Below, piece after piece: positions 35,022 through 48,882 of a stretch of 64,000 nucleotides of DNA (position 1 is the stretch's first letter; each line of letters opens with the position of its first letter). The notes beneath the pieces were generated by a model. The model searched no databases, had not been told where the DNA came from, and saw only the letters and a list, made by a program, of their open reading frames with translations. Origin of the DNA: Streptomyces cavernae (GTDB taxonomy: Bacteria; Actinomycetota; Actinomycetes; Streptomycetales; Streptomycetaceae); NCBI RefSeq assembly GCF_004023625.1, contig NZ_ML137709.1, positions 288,971 to 352,970 on the forward strand, read 5' to 3'. Both the position numbers and the translations under genes were made by a program.

Positions 35022-35785
35022 CGCTCTTCCTTCGGTGCCTCGTCCGGTGCCTCATCGGCGTCCACAGGGTTACGGGTGGCGCGGCGGCCCGCTCCGTAGA
35101 GGGCGATCGGCGCCGCGAGCGCTGCCACCAGGACCGGGACCCCGGCGGGCAGCACGGGCAGCAGGCCGAGCCCGAGGAACACGGCGAGGCCCGCGACGGC
35201 ACGCTCCAGGGTGGTCTTCAGCATCGGCGCGAGCAGCGCCAGGAAGACGGCCGGCCCCGCGGCGTCCAGCCCCCAGGCGTCTGTGTCGCCGATGGCCCCG
35301 GCCCCGAGCGCGCCGAGCAGTGTGGTGAGGTTCCACAGCACGTACAGGGTGAGTCCGGTGACGGTGAAACCGATGCGGGCGCTGCGCCGCGTCGGCTGGG
35401 CGAGCGCGACCGCGGTGGTCTCGTCGATGACCCACTGGGCGGCCGCCGGCCGCACCGCGCGCGGGAGGGCCAGCAGCTGGGACAGCCGCAGCCCGTAGAA
35501 CGCGTTCCGCACCCCGAGGAAGAAGGCGCCCGCGGCGGCCGTGAACGGGTTGCCGCCGGCCGCGAGCGCGCCGACCAGCGCGAACTGCGAGGCCCCCGTG
35601 AAGACCAGGAGGCTGAGCACACAGGTCTGCAGCAGCGTCAGGCCGCCGCCGGCCGAGGTCACACCGAAGGCGAAACCGGACAGGCCGACGGCGAACCCGA
35701 CACCGAGTGCGTCTCGTACGACGGCGGCGTCGGGTTTTCCACCGTTCTGGTTCCCTGTGTCTGCGAGTGCTGTCCGTTCTGCCAC
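35018..35785 (-). CDS. azlC: AzlC-family amino acid exporter
   Basis: The 255-aa protein has six or more hydrophobic segments and the AzlC signature: ALGVGFAVGLSGFAFGV, then VFTGASQFALVG and FFLGVRNAFYGLRL. It is the large membrane subunit that partners AzlD. I start it at the GTG at 35785 (VAERTALADTG), which lies inside the end of the AraC-family frame. No typical ribosome-binding site is evident, so the start is tentative. Confidence 0.88.
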   Translation of the reverse strand: MAERTALADTGNQNGGKPDAAVVRDALGVGFAVGLSGFAFGVTSAGGGLTLLQTCVLSLLVFTGASQFALVGALAAGGNPFTAAAGAFFLGVRNAFYGLRLSQLLALPRAVRPAAAQWVIDETTAVALAQPTRRSARIGFTVTGLTLYVLWNLTTLLGALGAGAIGDTDAWGLDAAGPAVFLALLAPMLKTTLERAVAGLAVFLGLGLLPVLPAGVPVLVAALAAPIALYGAGRRATRNPVDADEAPDEAPKEER

Positions 35786-36648
35786 GCCTGGGACGGTAGG
35801 GGTCGGCCGGCCGGCGGGTCTTGTACGTTCTTGCGCTCGCGCTGATACGCGCCCGGCGGCACCCCGACGATGCGGGTGAAGTGGCGGTTGAGGTGCGGCT
35901 GGTCGGTGAAGCCGACGGTGACGGCCGCGTCGGCGGGAGCGATCCCCGCGTCGAGGAGGCGGCGGGCCCGGCGCACCCGGGCGTCCGTGAGCCAGGTGTG
36001 CGGAGGCATGCCGTAGGTGTCGCGGAAGGCCCGCAGCAGCGCGAAGGGGCTGCTGCCCAGGTCGGTGGCGAGCCGCTGCAGGGTGGGTGGCTCGGCCATG
36101 TGTTCCTCCAGCACGGCCCGTGCGCGTGCCGCCACGCCGGCACCCGCGGTGCGCACGGCGCGCTGCGGCAGCGGACCGCCGTTCAGGCGCAGGAGGCGGG
36201 TCACGGCGACCCTCAGCAGGGTGTCGGCGGCGAGCGCGTTGCCCTCGTCGGCGGCGCGGAGCACCTGGTGGACAAGGGCGACGGCGTACGGGTCGGCGAG
36301 CACCGGGGCGACGAAGCCGGGCGTGCCGCGGATGGAGGTGGTCTCCGCGGCTATCTCGGCGACCAGGTCCGGTGACGGGTAGACGGCCCCGTACCGCCAG
36401 CCCTCCGGAACGCCCGCGCGGCCGGTGTGCGGGGTGTCCGGGTTGACGAGCGCGAGGGACCCCGCGCCCGCGTACACGTCGTCGCCGCCGTGGTGGAAGA
36501 CCTCGGCGCCGTCGGCGATGGCCGCGATGACGAAGTTCTCGTGGGTGTGCCGCACGAAGGTCTTGTGGACGTAACTCGCCCTCAGCAGATCGACACCGGG
36601 CAGTTCCGGGTACTGCCAGTGCCGCGCCCGCTCGGTGGAACCTGCCAT
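35659..36648 (-). CDS. AraC-family transcriptional regulator
   Basis: The 329-aa protein has an N-terminal cupin-type sensing domain (HTHENFVIAAI, NPDTPHTG) and a C-terminal pair of HTH motifs (LQRLATDLGSSPFALLRAFRDTYG and VGFTDQPHLNRHFTRIVGVPPGAY). Regulators of this type often precede azlCD and respond to amino acids. The start at 36648 has GGAG 9 nt upstream; 36663 is an alternative. The last 42 codons, after the HTH domain, overlap azlC, which is unusual (see findings). Confidence 0.88.
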   Translation of the reverse strand: MAGSTERARHWQYPELPGVDLLRASYVHKTFVRHTHENFVIAAIADGAEVFHHGGDDVYAGAGSLALVNPDTPHTGRAGVPEGWRYGAVYPSPDLVAEIAAETTSIRGTPGFVAPVLADPYAVALVHQVLRAADEGNALAADTLLRVAVTRLLRLNGGPLPQRAVRTAGAGVAARARAVLEEHMAEPPTLQRLATDLGSSPFALLRAFRDTYGMPPHTWLTDARVRRARRLLDAGIAPADAAVTVGFTDQPHLNRHFTRIVGVPPGAYQRERKNVQDPPAGRPLPSQAWQNGQHSQTQGTRTVENPTPPSYETHSVSGSPSACPVSPSV

Positions 36649-36738
36649 GCGTCCATTCTCCATCACGTCCCAACGACGACGGAGTGGGCGTCTACGCAGG
36701 TCAGGGGCATTGTCAGTGGCCGGGTGCAGGATAGGGGC

Positions 36739-41652
<4,914 letters not shown>

Positions 41653-41686
41653 CGCGCGCCATCCCGGCGCGTGCCACTCTTGACCC

Positions 41687-42517
41687 ATGCCCGAAGGAGA
41701 CACCGTCTGGCAGACCGCGGGGAGGCTGCACGCCGCGCTCGCGGGCCGTGTGCTGACCCGATTCGACCTCCGGGTGCCCCGGTACGCCACCGTGGACCTC
41801 ACCGGCCGCACCGTCCTCGACGTCACCCCGCGGGGCAAGCACCTCCTCACCCGGTTCGAGGGCGACCTGACGCTGCACTCGCATCTGCGCATGGACGGCT
41901 CGTGGAAGGTGTACGGGACCGGGCAGCGCTGGAGCGGCGGCCCCGGCCACCAGATCCGCGCGATCCTCGGCAACCCCGAGCGCACCGCCGTCGGCTACCG
42001 GCTCCCCGTGCTGGAGCTGCTGCGCACCACCGAGGAGCACCGCGTGGTCGGTCATCTCGGACCCGATCTGCTGGGCCCCGACTGGGATCCCGACACGGCG
42101 CTGGCCAACCTCCTGAAGGACCCCGCCCGTCCGCTCGGTGAGGCCCTCCTCGACCAGCGCAACCTCGCCGGGATCGGCAATGTCTACAAGAGCGAACTCT
42201 GCTTCCTCCTGAGGGCCACCCCGTGGCTGCCGATCGGTCAACTCCCGGCGGAGCGCGCGGAACAACTGCCCGCCCTCGCCAAGAAGCTCCTGGAAGCCAA
42301 CCGCGACCGCCCGGTCCGCACCACGACGGGACGCCGCGGGCAGGACCTGTTCGTCTACGGCCGCGCACCACGCCCGTGTCTGCGCTGTCACACCTCGATC
42401 CGGGTCGGGGACCAGGGGGACGGTTCCCGCGAGCGCCCGACCTACTGGTGCCCGGCCTGCCAGTCGGGCCCCGGCCCCGACTCGGCCCACCGCACCCACC
42501 GGCGTCCTGGCAATTGA
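41687..42517 (+). CDS. nei: Fpg/Nei-family DNA glycosylase
   Basis: The 276-aa bifunctional base-excision enzyme begins MPEGD, giving the catalytic Pro2 and Glu3, with the conserved Lys in PRGKHLL. The helix-two-turn-helix is LLDQRNLAGIGNVYKSE, and a C-terminal zinc finger has CLRC and CPAC about 25 residues apart. It removes oxidised bases (mainly pyrimidines in Nei) and cuts the strand by lyase action. It lies directly after lhr, probably as an operon. Which Nei paralogue it is cannot be decided here. Confidence 0.94.
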   Translation: MPEGDTVWQTAGRLHAALAGRVLTRFDLRVPRYATVDLTGRTVLDVTPRGKHLLTRFEGDLTLHSHLRMDGSWKVYGTGQRWSGGPGHQIRAILGNPERTAVGYRLPVLELLRTTEEHRVVGHLGPDLLGPDWDPDTALANLLKDPARPLGEALLDQRNLAGIGNVYKSELCFLLRATPWLPIGQLPAERAEQLPALAKKLLEANRDRPVRTTTGRRGQDLFVYGRAPRPCLRCHTSIRVGDQGDGSRERPTYWCPACQSGPGPDSAHRTHRRPGN

Positions 42518-42530
42518 CGCACCACGACAA

Positions 42531-42560
42531 TTGACGATCCGTCAGAAACCCTCGTACGGT
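42531..42560 (+). promoter_or_regulatory. Leaderless SDR promoter with overlapping palindrome
   Basis: TTGACG (42531-42536), an 18-bp spacer and TACGGT (42555-42560) are followed by six bases and the ATG at 42567. The palindrome TGACG-ATC-CGTCA (42532-42544) covers the -35, as a repressor operator would. Confidence 0.55.
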
Positions 42561-42566
42561 CCCTAC

Positions 42567-43328
42567 ATGTCCGTCAATGCGTACGACCTCACCGGACGCA
42601 CGGCTTTCGTCACCGGCGCCGCGAGCGGCATCGGCCGTGCCTCCGCCGTACTGCTGGCGCAGGCGGGCGCCACCGTCCACTGCGCGGACCGCGACGCGGC
42701 GGGTCTGGACGAGACGGCCACCCTGATCAAGGACACGCCCGGCAGCGTCCGCACCCACGTGCTCGACGTGACCGACCGGGGCGCGCTGAAGGAGGCCGTG
42801 GCGAGCTGCGAACGTCTGGACGTGATGGCCGCCATCGCGGGGATCATGCACAGCAGCACGGTCCTGGAGACCCTGGACGAGGACCTCGACCGGGTGCTCG
42901 GGGTGAACTTCAAAGGAGTCCTGTACGCGTGCCAGGAGGCGGCCCGCACGATGATCGCGACGGGCACGCGCGGCAGCATCGTCACGATGGCCTCCGGGGC
43001 GGTGGACACCGGCGGACCGGGCCTGCTGTGTTACGGCGCTTCGAAGGCGGCCGTGGTCCAGCTGACGAAGACACTGGCGACCGAGGTGGGGGCGCACGGC
43101 ATCCGGGTGAACGCGGTGGCGCCCGGATGGATCCGCACACCCATGACGGGCCAACACGGCGAGGCACAGGCACGGACAGAGGCGTTCATGGCCCGGATGT
43201 CACCGCTGGGCCGGGTCGGCGAGCCGGAGGACATCGCCCACGCGGTACTGCATCTGGCCTCCGACGCGTCGTCGTTCACCACGGGCCAGATCCTCCGTCC
43301 GAACGGTGGCGTAACGATGCCCTGGTGA
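42567..43328 (+). CDS. Short-chain dehydrogenase/reductase
   Basis: The 253-aa classical SDR has cofactor motif VTGAASGIG, DVTD, a serine in TMASGAV and the catalytic YGASK. Asp in CADRDA after beta-2 suggests NAD preference. It ends with the usual PNGGVTMPW tail (RPNGG instead of the common xDGG). It likely oxidises or reduces a hydroxy/oxo substrate of unknown identity. I chose the ATG at 42567 from the leaderless promoter spacing; a frame start at 42531 coincides with the -35. Confidence 0.9.
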   Translation: MSVNAYDLTGRTAFVTGAASGIGRASAVLLAQAGATVHCADRDAAGLDETATLIKDTPGSVRTHVLDVTDRGALKEAVASCERLDVMAAIAGIMHSSTVLETLDEDLDRVLGVNFKGVLYACQEAARTMIATGTRGSIVTMASGAVDTGGPGLLCYGASKAAVVQLTKTLATEVGAHGIRVNAVAPGWIRTPMTGQHGEAQARTEAFMARMSPLGRVGEPEDIAHAVLHLASDASSFTTGQILRPNGGVTMPW

Positions 43329-43423
43329 CCCACCCCTGCCGCTCCCCTGCCGCTCCCCTGCGGCCTCCCGCCGCTCCCAGCGCCCCGCGCGCGCCCAGCA
43401 GCTCCGGCCAGGCCTCCTTGCGC

Positions 43424-43492
43424 CACGCTCACGGGCCCAAAAGCTCGCGGGCCCACAGCTCACGGGCCGATAAGCTCAAGCTCATGGGCTCA
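43424..43492. repeat. Short minisatellite after the SDR gene
   Basis: Four or five imperfect 16-17-bp units with the core AGCTCRCGGGCCC occur in tandem. They lie in the gap between the SDR gene and the convergent membrane protein gene; I see no gene or clear terminator there. Confidence 0.65.
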
Positions 43493-43533
43493 GAACCCGG
43501 CCCTCACTCACCGACCACAACCACAGAACCGGT

Positions 43534-43920
43534 TCAGCGAGAACGGGACCCCTCGCTTCCAGGCTCGATCTGCGGCCTCGGCGGCTCCGGTGGCCGGTCC
43601 GAACCCGCCCGAACCTCCACACCTGCGTGGCCCTCCGCAACCACCCGGTCCGCCACGCCCGACGCACCTCCGTGCCAGGCCCGTACCCACCGGTCAACCC
43701 CCACGGCTCCCGGGGCCCGCGTCTTTGGCGCGCAGTGCACGGGGACCAGACTCAACCCCCACCCGCCGACGGCGACGGCTCCCTCGAGCGCGCCGGCGTC
43801 CGGCGACAGCACCAGCCGCGCAACGCTCCACCACCACAGCGCGCCGAGCCCCAGGAGCGCCCCCAGGACCGCTATCCGCCCCGCAAGTCCTGCGAGCCCT
43901 GCCAGTCCCGTCACGCGCAT
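43534..43920 (-). CDS. Probable small membrane protein
   Basis: A 128-aa frame starting MRVTGLAGLAGL has two hydrophobic segments (RIAVLGALLGLGALWWWSVARLVL and AVAVGGWGLSLV). They are followed by PVHCAPK and a hydrophilic, Arg- and Pro-rich tail. I think I recognise the GGWGLSL-PVHC segment from other Streptomyces, which supports a real gene, but there is no functional clue. The start is uncertain; the frame extends to 43986. It lies 80 bp downstream of dps on the same strand. Confidence 0.5.
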   Translation of the reverse strand: MRVTGLAGLAGLAGRIAVLGALLGLGALWWWSVARLVLSPDAGALEGAVAVGGWGLSLVPVHCAPKTRAPGAVGVDRWVRAWHGGASGVADRVVAEGHAGVEVRAGSDRPPEPPRPQIEPGSEGSRSR

Positions 43921-44000
43921 CACCCCCCGCGCGACGCCGGGCCGACCGCTCCCGGCCGGGACAGGGCGCGCAAGGTCTCGGACCACGAGACCGGCCGCCG

Positions 44001-44471
44001 TCAGCCGTTCTCCGCCTGGAACATCCAGTGGTGCTTCTCGAGATCCGCCGTGAGGCTGATGAAGATGTCCTGGCTCACGGGATCGGCCTCCCCGGTCACG
44101 GTCACCCGCTCACGCATCCGCGTGATGATCGAGCCGAGTGCCTCGACCAGCACTGCCACCGCGTCCGAGTCGTTGACCCAGCCCTCGGGAATCTTGCCGA
44201 GCCCGGAGTGGTCGGCCACCGTCGAAGCCCGGCCGTCGGGGGAGACACCGAGTGTGGCGGCGCGCTCGGCCACGGTGTCGGAGTACTGCCGTGCGGTGTC
44301 GACGACCTCGTCCAGCTGCAGGTGCACGGACCTGAAGCGCGGTCCGACAACGTTCCAGTGGATCTGCTTTGCCACCAGGGAGAGGTCCACCAGGTCGATC
44401 AGGGCACCCTGCAGCGCCTCGGACACGGCCTTCAGATCCTTCTCGGGGAGCGGGCTCTTCACGATGTACAT
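44001..44471 (-). CDS. dps: Dps-family ferritin-like protein
   Basis: The 156-aa four-helix protein has the Dps ferroxidase signature KQIHWNVVGPRFRSVHLQLDEVVD (His, then His/Asp/Glu on neighbouring helices) and VSPDGRAST in the loop. Dps oxidises Fe(II) with peroxide and condenses DNA under stress. GGAGG lies 6 nt before the ATG. It has no basic N-terminal tail, so direct DNA binding may be weak; Streptomyces usually encodes several Dps paralogues that differ in tails. Confidence 0.93.
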   Translation of the reverse strand: MYIVKSPLPEKDLKAVSEALQGALIDLVDLSLVAKQIHWNVVGPRFRSVHLQLDEVVDTARQYSDTVAERAATLGVSPDGRASTVADHSGLGKIPEGWVNDSDAVAVLVEALGSIITRMRERVTVTGEADPVSQDIFISLTADLEKHHWMFQAENG

Positions 44472-44756
44472 CAGGATCCTCCGATTCCTTCGTCCGACCC
44501 TTCTCACCATCGCACAAAGCGACGAAAAGGGATCATTAGCAGGCGTACGGGACGAACTGTGACTCCCCTGGCTTCCGGGGGTTCCAGGCTTCCAGCCCAG
44601 GACCTCAGGCTCCCGGGCTCCCGACGTCCCGGGCTCCCCAGGTTTCGCCGGCTTTCGGGGACGGCCCGCACGATCCCACAGAAAGCCAAGTGCCCGACCG
44701 CAACGAGCGAAAACGCCGACCGCGGTGAGGCAGCACACACGCTTCGGGCAGCCGAA

Positions 44757-44803
44757 AGCCCCGGCCGCGCTCCCGGGTCTCCCCGGAGAGCCCGGCCGGG
44801 GCT
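44757..44803 (-). terminator. Terminator of clgR
   Basis: AGCCCCGGCC (44757-44766) pairs perfectly with GGCCGGGGCT (44794-44803), and inner GC pairs can extend it. It lies 53 bp after the clgR stop. The remaining gap down to the dps start (44472-44756) holds only CCCGGGCTCC-rich imperfect repeats and, presumably, the dps promoter. Confidence 0.8.
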
Positions 44804-44855
44804 CTCGTCGGTGTTCTGTTCCTGTGGTCGCGCGCATTGCACGCGCGCACGGGCG

Positions 44856-45233
44856 TCAGGCGGCGACTACGTCCACTGCCTCCGCAGGCGCCTTGATCGT
44901 CACCCGTTCCGGTGGCACACCGGTCACCGAAACGGAATTGAGTACCGGGCGGCGCACTGGCGCGGGCACCGGCTCGGTGGCCGCTGCCGACTGGGCCAGC
45001 TCGGCGAGGGCGAGCTCGTCGCTCACTTCCCGCATGAGTTCGGACATCCGTACGTCCAGCGCGTCGCAGATCGCGGAGAGCAGTTCGGAGGAAGCCTCCT
45101 TCTGCCCCCGCTCCACCTCGGAGAGATAGCCGAGTGAAACTCGGGCGGACGAGGAGACTTCGCGCAGAGTACGGCCCTGGCGCTGGCGCTGCCGACGCAG
45201 CACGTCACCCAGCAGGCGACGGAGCAGAATCAT
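44856..45233 (-). CDS. clgR: Clp gene regulator ClgR
   Basis: The 125-aa XRE-type regulator has an HTH at about residues 14-65 ([31 protein letters not shown]), nearly identical in actinobacteria. ClgR activates clpP and other proteolysis and repair genes. The C-terminus is VDVVAA; the terminal Ala-Ala is the known ClpP1P2-dependent degradation tag of Streptomyces ClgR, making it conditionally unstable. GGAGG lies about 9 nt before the ATG at 45233; the longer frame has no support. It stands downstream of cinA on the same strand. Confidence 0.95.
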   Translation of the reverse strand: MILLRRLLGDVLRRQRQRQGRTLREVSSSARVSLGYLSEVERGQKEASSELLSAICDALDVRMSELMREVSDELALAELAQSAAATEPVPAPVRRPVLNSVSVTGVPPERVTIKAPAEAVDVVAA

Positions 45234-45342
45234 CGGTGGCTCCCTCCTCGGACCGCGTAGCCGCATCCTTCACGCCCCACCGTACCGCCTTGCGCCGCGG
45301 CCGTGCGGGGAGCGATGTCGTGTTCACTCAGGGCTGCAAACA

Positions 45343-45888
45343 TCAATTCCCCCCGTTCTGTTCCGTATCCTGTGCCCCCCGGTTCCCAGCCTGTTCGCCG
45401 GAGAGCTCTTCCAGAAGCAGTGCGAGTACGCTGCGTACACTCTCCATACGGATTTCCGCACGGTCGCCGTTCAACCGCAACGCCGCCACTTTCCCGCCAC
45501 CGAAGCCCTTTTCACCCGGCTCGGACGGCCCGTCCACGGCCACGAAGACCGTGCCGACCGGTTGTCCGTCCTGGGGTTCGGGGCCTGCCACACCGGTCGT
45601 CGCCAGCCCCCAGTCGGTGCCGAGGAACATCCGCACACCGGCTGCCATCTGGGCCGCCACCTGCGGGTTCACCGCTCCCTGGGCGGCCAGCAGCGCGGCG
45701 TCGACCCCCAGTACCTGATGCTTCAGCTCGGTGGCGTAGGCGGTCACCGAACCCCGGAAGGTCTTGGAGGCCCCGGGTACCGCTGTGATCTCCGCCGCAA
45801 CCAGTCCACCGGTCAGGGATTCGGCGACGGCGAGCGTCTCACCCTTGACGGTGAGTAGTCGCACGACGTCGGCGGCGGGAGAACTCAC
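45343..45888 (-). CDS. cinA: CinA C-terminal-type nicotinamide-nucleotide amidase
   Basis: The 181-aa protein consists of only the CinA C-terminal (PncC) domain: AESLTGGLVAAEIT, GSVTAYATELK, TTGVAGPEPQDG and VGTVFVAV. PncC deamidates NMN to nicotinic acid mononucleotide in pyridine-nucleotide recycling. The GTG start overlaps the pgsA stop (GTGA). The order rimO-pgsA-cinA-clgR is conserved in actinobacteria, where CinA is often seen upstream of recA or clgR. Confidence 0.93.
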   Translation of the reverse strand: MSSPAADVVRLLTVKGETLAVAESLTGGLVAAEITAVPGASKTFRGSVTAYATELKHQVLGVDAALLAAQGAVNPQVAAQMAAGVRMFLGTDWGLATTGVAGPEPQDGQPVGTVFVAVDGPSEPGEKGFGGGKVAALRLNGDRAEIRMESVRSVLALLLEELSGEQAGNRGAQDTEQNGGN

Positions 45889-47090
45889 CGTTCCGCCCCT
45901 TGCAACGCTGCCTGGCGCTCGGCGATTCCCCGCCTGCGCAACACAATGGCCTGTCTCACATAGTCGAGACCTGTGACGACGGTCAAGACGATCGCCACGG
46001 CCATCACCCAGAACCTCAGGGTGGCCAGTGGCCCCGTCAGCGCCAGGACGTACATGCCGACGGCGATTCCCTGGGTCAGGGTCTTCAGCTTGCCGCCGCG
46101 GCTCGCCGGGATGACGCCGTAGCGGATCACCACGAAGCGGAGCAGGGTGATGCCTAGTTCCCGCCCGAGGATGATCCCGGTCACCCACCACGGCAGATCA
46201 CCGAGCGCGGACAGACAGATCAGCGCGGCGCCCATGATCGCCTTGTCGGCGATGGGATCGGCGATCTTCCCGAAGTCGGTGACAAGGTTGTACGTCCGGG
46301 CCAGGTGTCCGTCGAAGAGGTCGGTGATCATGGCGATGGCGAAGGCCGCCCAGGCGAGCGAGCGCCAAGCCGGGTCATAGCCGCCGTCGGTCAGCATCAG
46401 CGCGACGAACCCCGGGACGAGGAGGAGGCGCAGCATGGTCAGAAGGTTGGCGACGTTCCACACGCTGGCCTGGTTGACCGCGGCGCCCAGCTTTCCGCCG
46501 CGCACCGGCCTGCCCTCGGAGTCCGCGCCGGCGGTGTCCGCGTTCCCGGAGGCACCGGCACCCTCAGCGTTCCCTGCGCCGTGCACCTCTCCAGCCCCGG
46601 CCCCACCGGCGGAGGCCGCCTCTGCGGAGGAAACAGGCTCAGTAGCAGGTACAGCCCCTGTGGCAGGTACAGCCCCAGTGGCGCCAGGTCCTTTGGCAGG
46701 ACCAGGCCCCTTGGCTGGAGCCGCTCCGGCGGCAGGAGCCGCCCCATCGGCAGGAACGGGCCCTCCACCCGGAATCGACCCCTCGGCGGAGAGTTTCCCA
46801 CCGACGGGAAGCGACTCCCCCGCAGGCACCGAGCCCCCGACCGGACCCGACCCTCCCGCAGGCACCGAGCCCCCGACCGGACCCGACCCTGCGGCGGGCA
46901 CCGCGCTGGGGCCCGAAGCCGGTTCCGCACCGCTCACCGAGGCCACACCGTTCCCTTTGGCCGCAGCGGTCACGCCCTTCCTCGCCGAAGCCCCGACGGC
47001 CGTCGCGCCCTTGGCGTCGTGGGCCCCGGCAGGGCCCGCCGAGCCCGCCGCGCCCGAGCCGCCTGCCGCGGATGCCGGGACTCCGGTCAT
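45885..47090 (-). CDS. pgsA: CDP-diacylglycerol-glycerol-3-phosphate phosphatidyltransferase
   Basis: PgsA makes phosphatidylglycerol-phosphate in the membrane. The CDP-alcohol phosphotransferase motif is complete: DGHLAR, 8 residues, G, then DPIADK. About five membrane segments occupy the C-terminal 200 residues. Unusually, the first 200 residues are a disordered Ala/Gly/Pro extension with [14 protein letters not shown] repeats. It starts MTGVPAS at an ATG overlapping the rimO stop (ATGA), so the extension seems to be translated. Confidence 0.92.
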   Translation of the reverse strand: MTGVPASAAGGSGAAGSAGPAGAHDAKGATAVGASARKGVTAAAKGNGVASVSGAEPASGPSAVPAAGSGPVGGSVPAGGSGPVGGSVPAGESLPVGGKLSAEGSIPGGGPVPADGAAPAAGAAPAKGPGPAKGPGATGAVPATGAVPATEPVSSAEAASAGGAGAGEVHGAGNAEGAGASGNADTAGADSEGRPVRGGKLGAAVNQASVWNVANLLTMLRLLLVPGFVALMLTDGGYDPAWRSLAWAAFAIAMITDLFDGHLARTYNLVTDFGKIADPIADKAIMGAALICLSALGDLPWWVTGIILGRELGITLLRFVVIRYGVIPASRGGKLKTLTQGIAVGMYVLALTGPLATLRFWVMAVAIVLTVVTGLDYVRQAIVLRRRGIAERQAALQGAER

Positions 47091-48628
47091 CTGGCCGCCT
47101 CCTCAGTACACGCGAGCGAGCTCTGGAGCGGCTCGGCCACCAGGTCGACGCCCTCGGTGCCGACCACCTTCGCCTCGACCATACGGCCGACGCTCAGGCC
47201 CGTCTCCTCCGTGAACAGCACCTGGCCGTCCGTCTCCGGCGCCTGGTGCGCCGCACGGCCGACGACGCCGTCCTCGTCGACGGACTCGACCAGGACGTGC
47301 ACCGTCTCGCCCAGGCGCTCCTCGGCCCGCTGCGAGACCAGTTCCTCCGCGAGCCGTGAGACATGGGCCAGCCGCTCGGCGACCACGTCCTCGTCCAGCT
47401 TGTTCTCGTACGTCGCCGCCTCGGTGCCTTCCTCGTCGCTGTACCCGAAGACACCGATCGCATCCAGTCGCGCACCCGTCAGGAACCGCTCCAGCTCCGC
47501 CAGGTCGGCCTCCGTCTCACCGGGGAAGCCCACGATGAAGTTGGAGCGCACACCGGCCTGCGGGGCCTTGGAGCGGATGGTGTCGAGCAGTTCGAGAAAG
47601 CGGTCGGTGTCGCCGAAGCGACGCATCGAGCGCAGCACGTCCGGGGCGGAGTGCTGGAACGACAGGTCGAAGTAGGGCGCGATCTTCGGGGTCGAGGTCA
47701 GCACGTCGATGAGCCCCGGCCGCATCTCGGCGGGCTGCAGATAGCTGACGCGGACGCGCTCGATACCGTCCACCCCGGCCAGTTCGGGCAGCAGGGTCTC
47801 CAGGAGACGGATGTCGCCGAGGTCCTTGCCGTAGGAGGTGTTGTTCTCGGAGACCAGCATGATCTCCTTGACGCCCTGCTCGGCCAGCCAGCGCGTCTCA
47901 CCCAGGACGTCGCTGGGCCGCCGCGAGATGAAGGAGCCCCGGAAGGACGGGATGGCGCAGAACGAGCAGCGCCGGTCGCAGCCGGAGGCGAGCTTGACGG
48001 AGGCCACCGGTGAGGAGCCCAGCCGACGGCGCAGCGGTGCGCGCGGGCCGGAGGCCGGGGCGATCCCATCGGGCAGATCGGCGGGCGTCGCGGTAGCCGA
48101 GCCGTCAGCCGCGCCCGGGCCGGCAGCAGCGTCGGAGCCGGCAGTGGCGTCGACCAAGGCGTGGCCGGGAAGAGCCACGCCGGCTCCCGCCCGCTGCCGC
48201 TCGGCCGGGCTGATCGGCAGCAGCTTGCGCCGGTCGCGCGGGGTGTGCGAGGCGTGGATGCCGCCGCTGAGGATGGTCTGGAGGCGGTCGGAGATGTCCG
48301 CGTAGTCATCGAAGCCGAGCACGCCGTCGGCTTCGGGCAGAGCCTCCGCCAGCTCCTTGCCGTAGCGCTCGGCCATGCAGCCCACCGCCACGACGGCCTG
48401 GGTTCTGCCGTGGCCCTTGAGGTCATTGGCCTCCAGGAGCGCGTCGACCGAGTCCTTCTTGGCGGCCTCGACGAAGCCGCACGTGTTGACCACGGCGACA
48501 TCGGCGTCCTCGGCGTCCTCGACGAGCTCCCAGCCGTCCGCCTCCAAACGGCCTGCGAGCTCCTCCGAGTCCACCTCGTTGCGGGCGCAGCCAAGAGTGA
48601 CGAGTGCGACGGTACGGCGTTCAGGCAT
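47087..48628 (-). CDS. rimO: Ribosomal protein S12 methylthiotransferase RimO
   Basis: RimO is the radical-SAM methylthiotransferase for Asp of ribosomal protein S12 (beta-methylthio-Asp). The 513-aa protein has an N-terminal UPF0004 domain ([32 protein letters not shown]), radical-[11 protein letters not shown] and a TRAM domain. [12 protein letters not shown] after the cysteines is the RimO pattern and separates it from MiaB. An Ala-rich insert of about 60 aa lies before the radical-SAM motif. It heads the coupled rimO-pgsA-cinA cluster. Confidence 0.94.
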   Translation of the reverse strand: MPERRTVALVTLGCARNEVDSEELAGRLEADGWELVEDAEDADVAVVNTCGFVEAAKKDSVDALLEANDLKGHGRTQAVVAVGCMAERYGKELAEALPEADGVLGFDDYADISDRLQTILSGGIHASHTPRDRRKLLPISPAERQRAGAGVALPGHALVDATAGSDAAAGPGAADGSATATPADLPDGIAPASGPRAPLRRRLGSSPVASVKLASGCDRRCSFCAIPSFRGSFISRRPSDVLGETRWLAEQGVKEIMLVSENNTSYGKDLGDIRLLETLLPELAGVDGIERVRVSYLQPAEMRPGLIDVLTSTPKIAPYFDLSFQHSAPDVLRSMRRFGDTDRFLELLDTIRSKAPQAGVRSNFIVGFPGETEADLAELERFLTGARLDAIGVFGYSDEEGTEAATYENKLDEDVVAERLAHVSRLAEELVSQRAEERLGETVHVLVESVDEDGVVGRAAHQAPETDGQVLFTEETGLSVGRMVEAKVVGTEGVDLVAEPLQSSLACTEEAAR

Positions 48629-48824
48629 GGGCTCAAGACTACTTCGTCCCGCTGACAGCCCACGTCGTCAGGGTTGCCCGGTACTGGGAGCGGAACGCGG
48701 CGCTTCACCTGGCCGCACACGCGTACGACCTCGAAATGTGCATAACGCACGTACATAGGCCGCACGCCCGGAGCTACTGGGCGGCTGCGACCAAGAACAC
48801 GTCCCGCGTACGACACACACGAAA

Positions 48825-48858
48825 GCGCGCGTGCCGCCCGGAAGGGGGGCACGCGCGC
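48825..48858 (-). terminator. Terminator after the RodZ-like gene
   Basis: A perfect 11-bp stem GCGCGCGTGCC/GGCACGCGCGC encloses a 12-nt loop, followed on the minus strand by CTTTCG. It begins 24 bp after the stop of the RodZ-like gene, so rimO probably has its own promoter in 48629-48824. Confidence 0.87.
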
Positions 48859-48882
48859 GTGAGGGTGTGGGCCTGAGCGCCG

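Noticed and set aside
44504..44842. Minus-strand frames between clgR and dps
   Set aside because: They consist of CCCGGGCTCC repeats and run through the clgR terminator hairpin.
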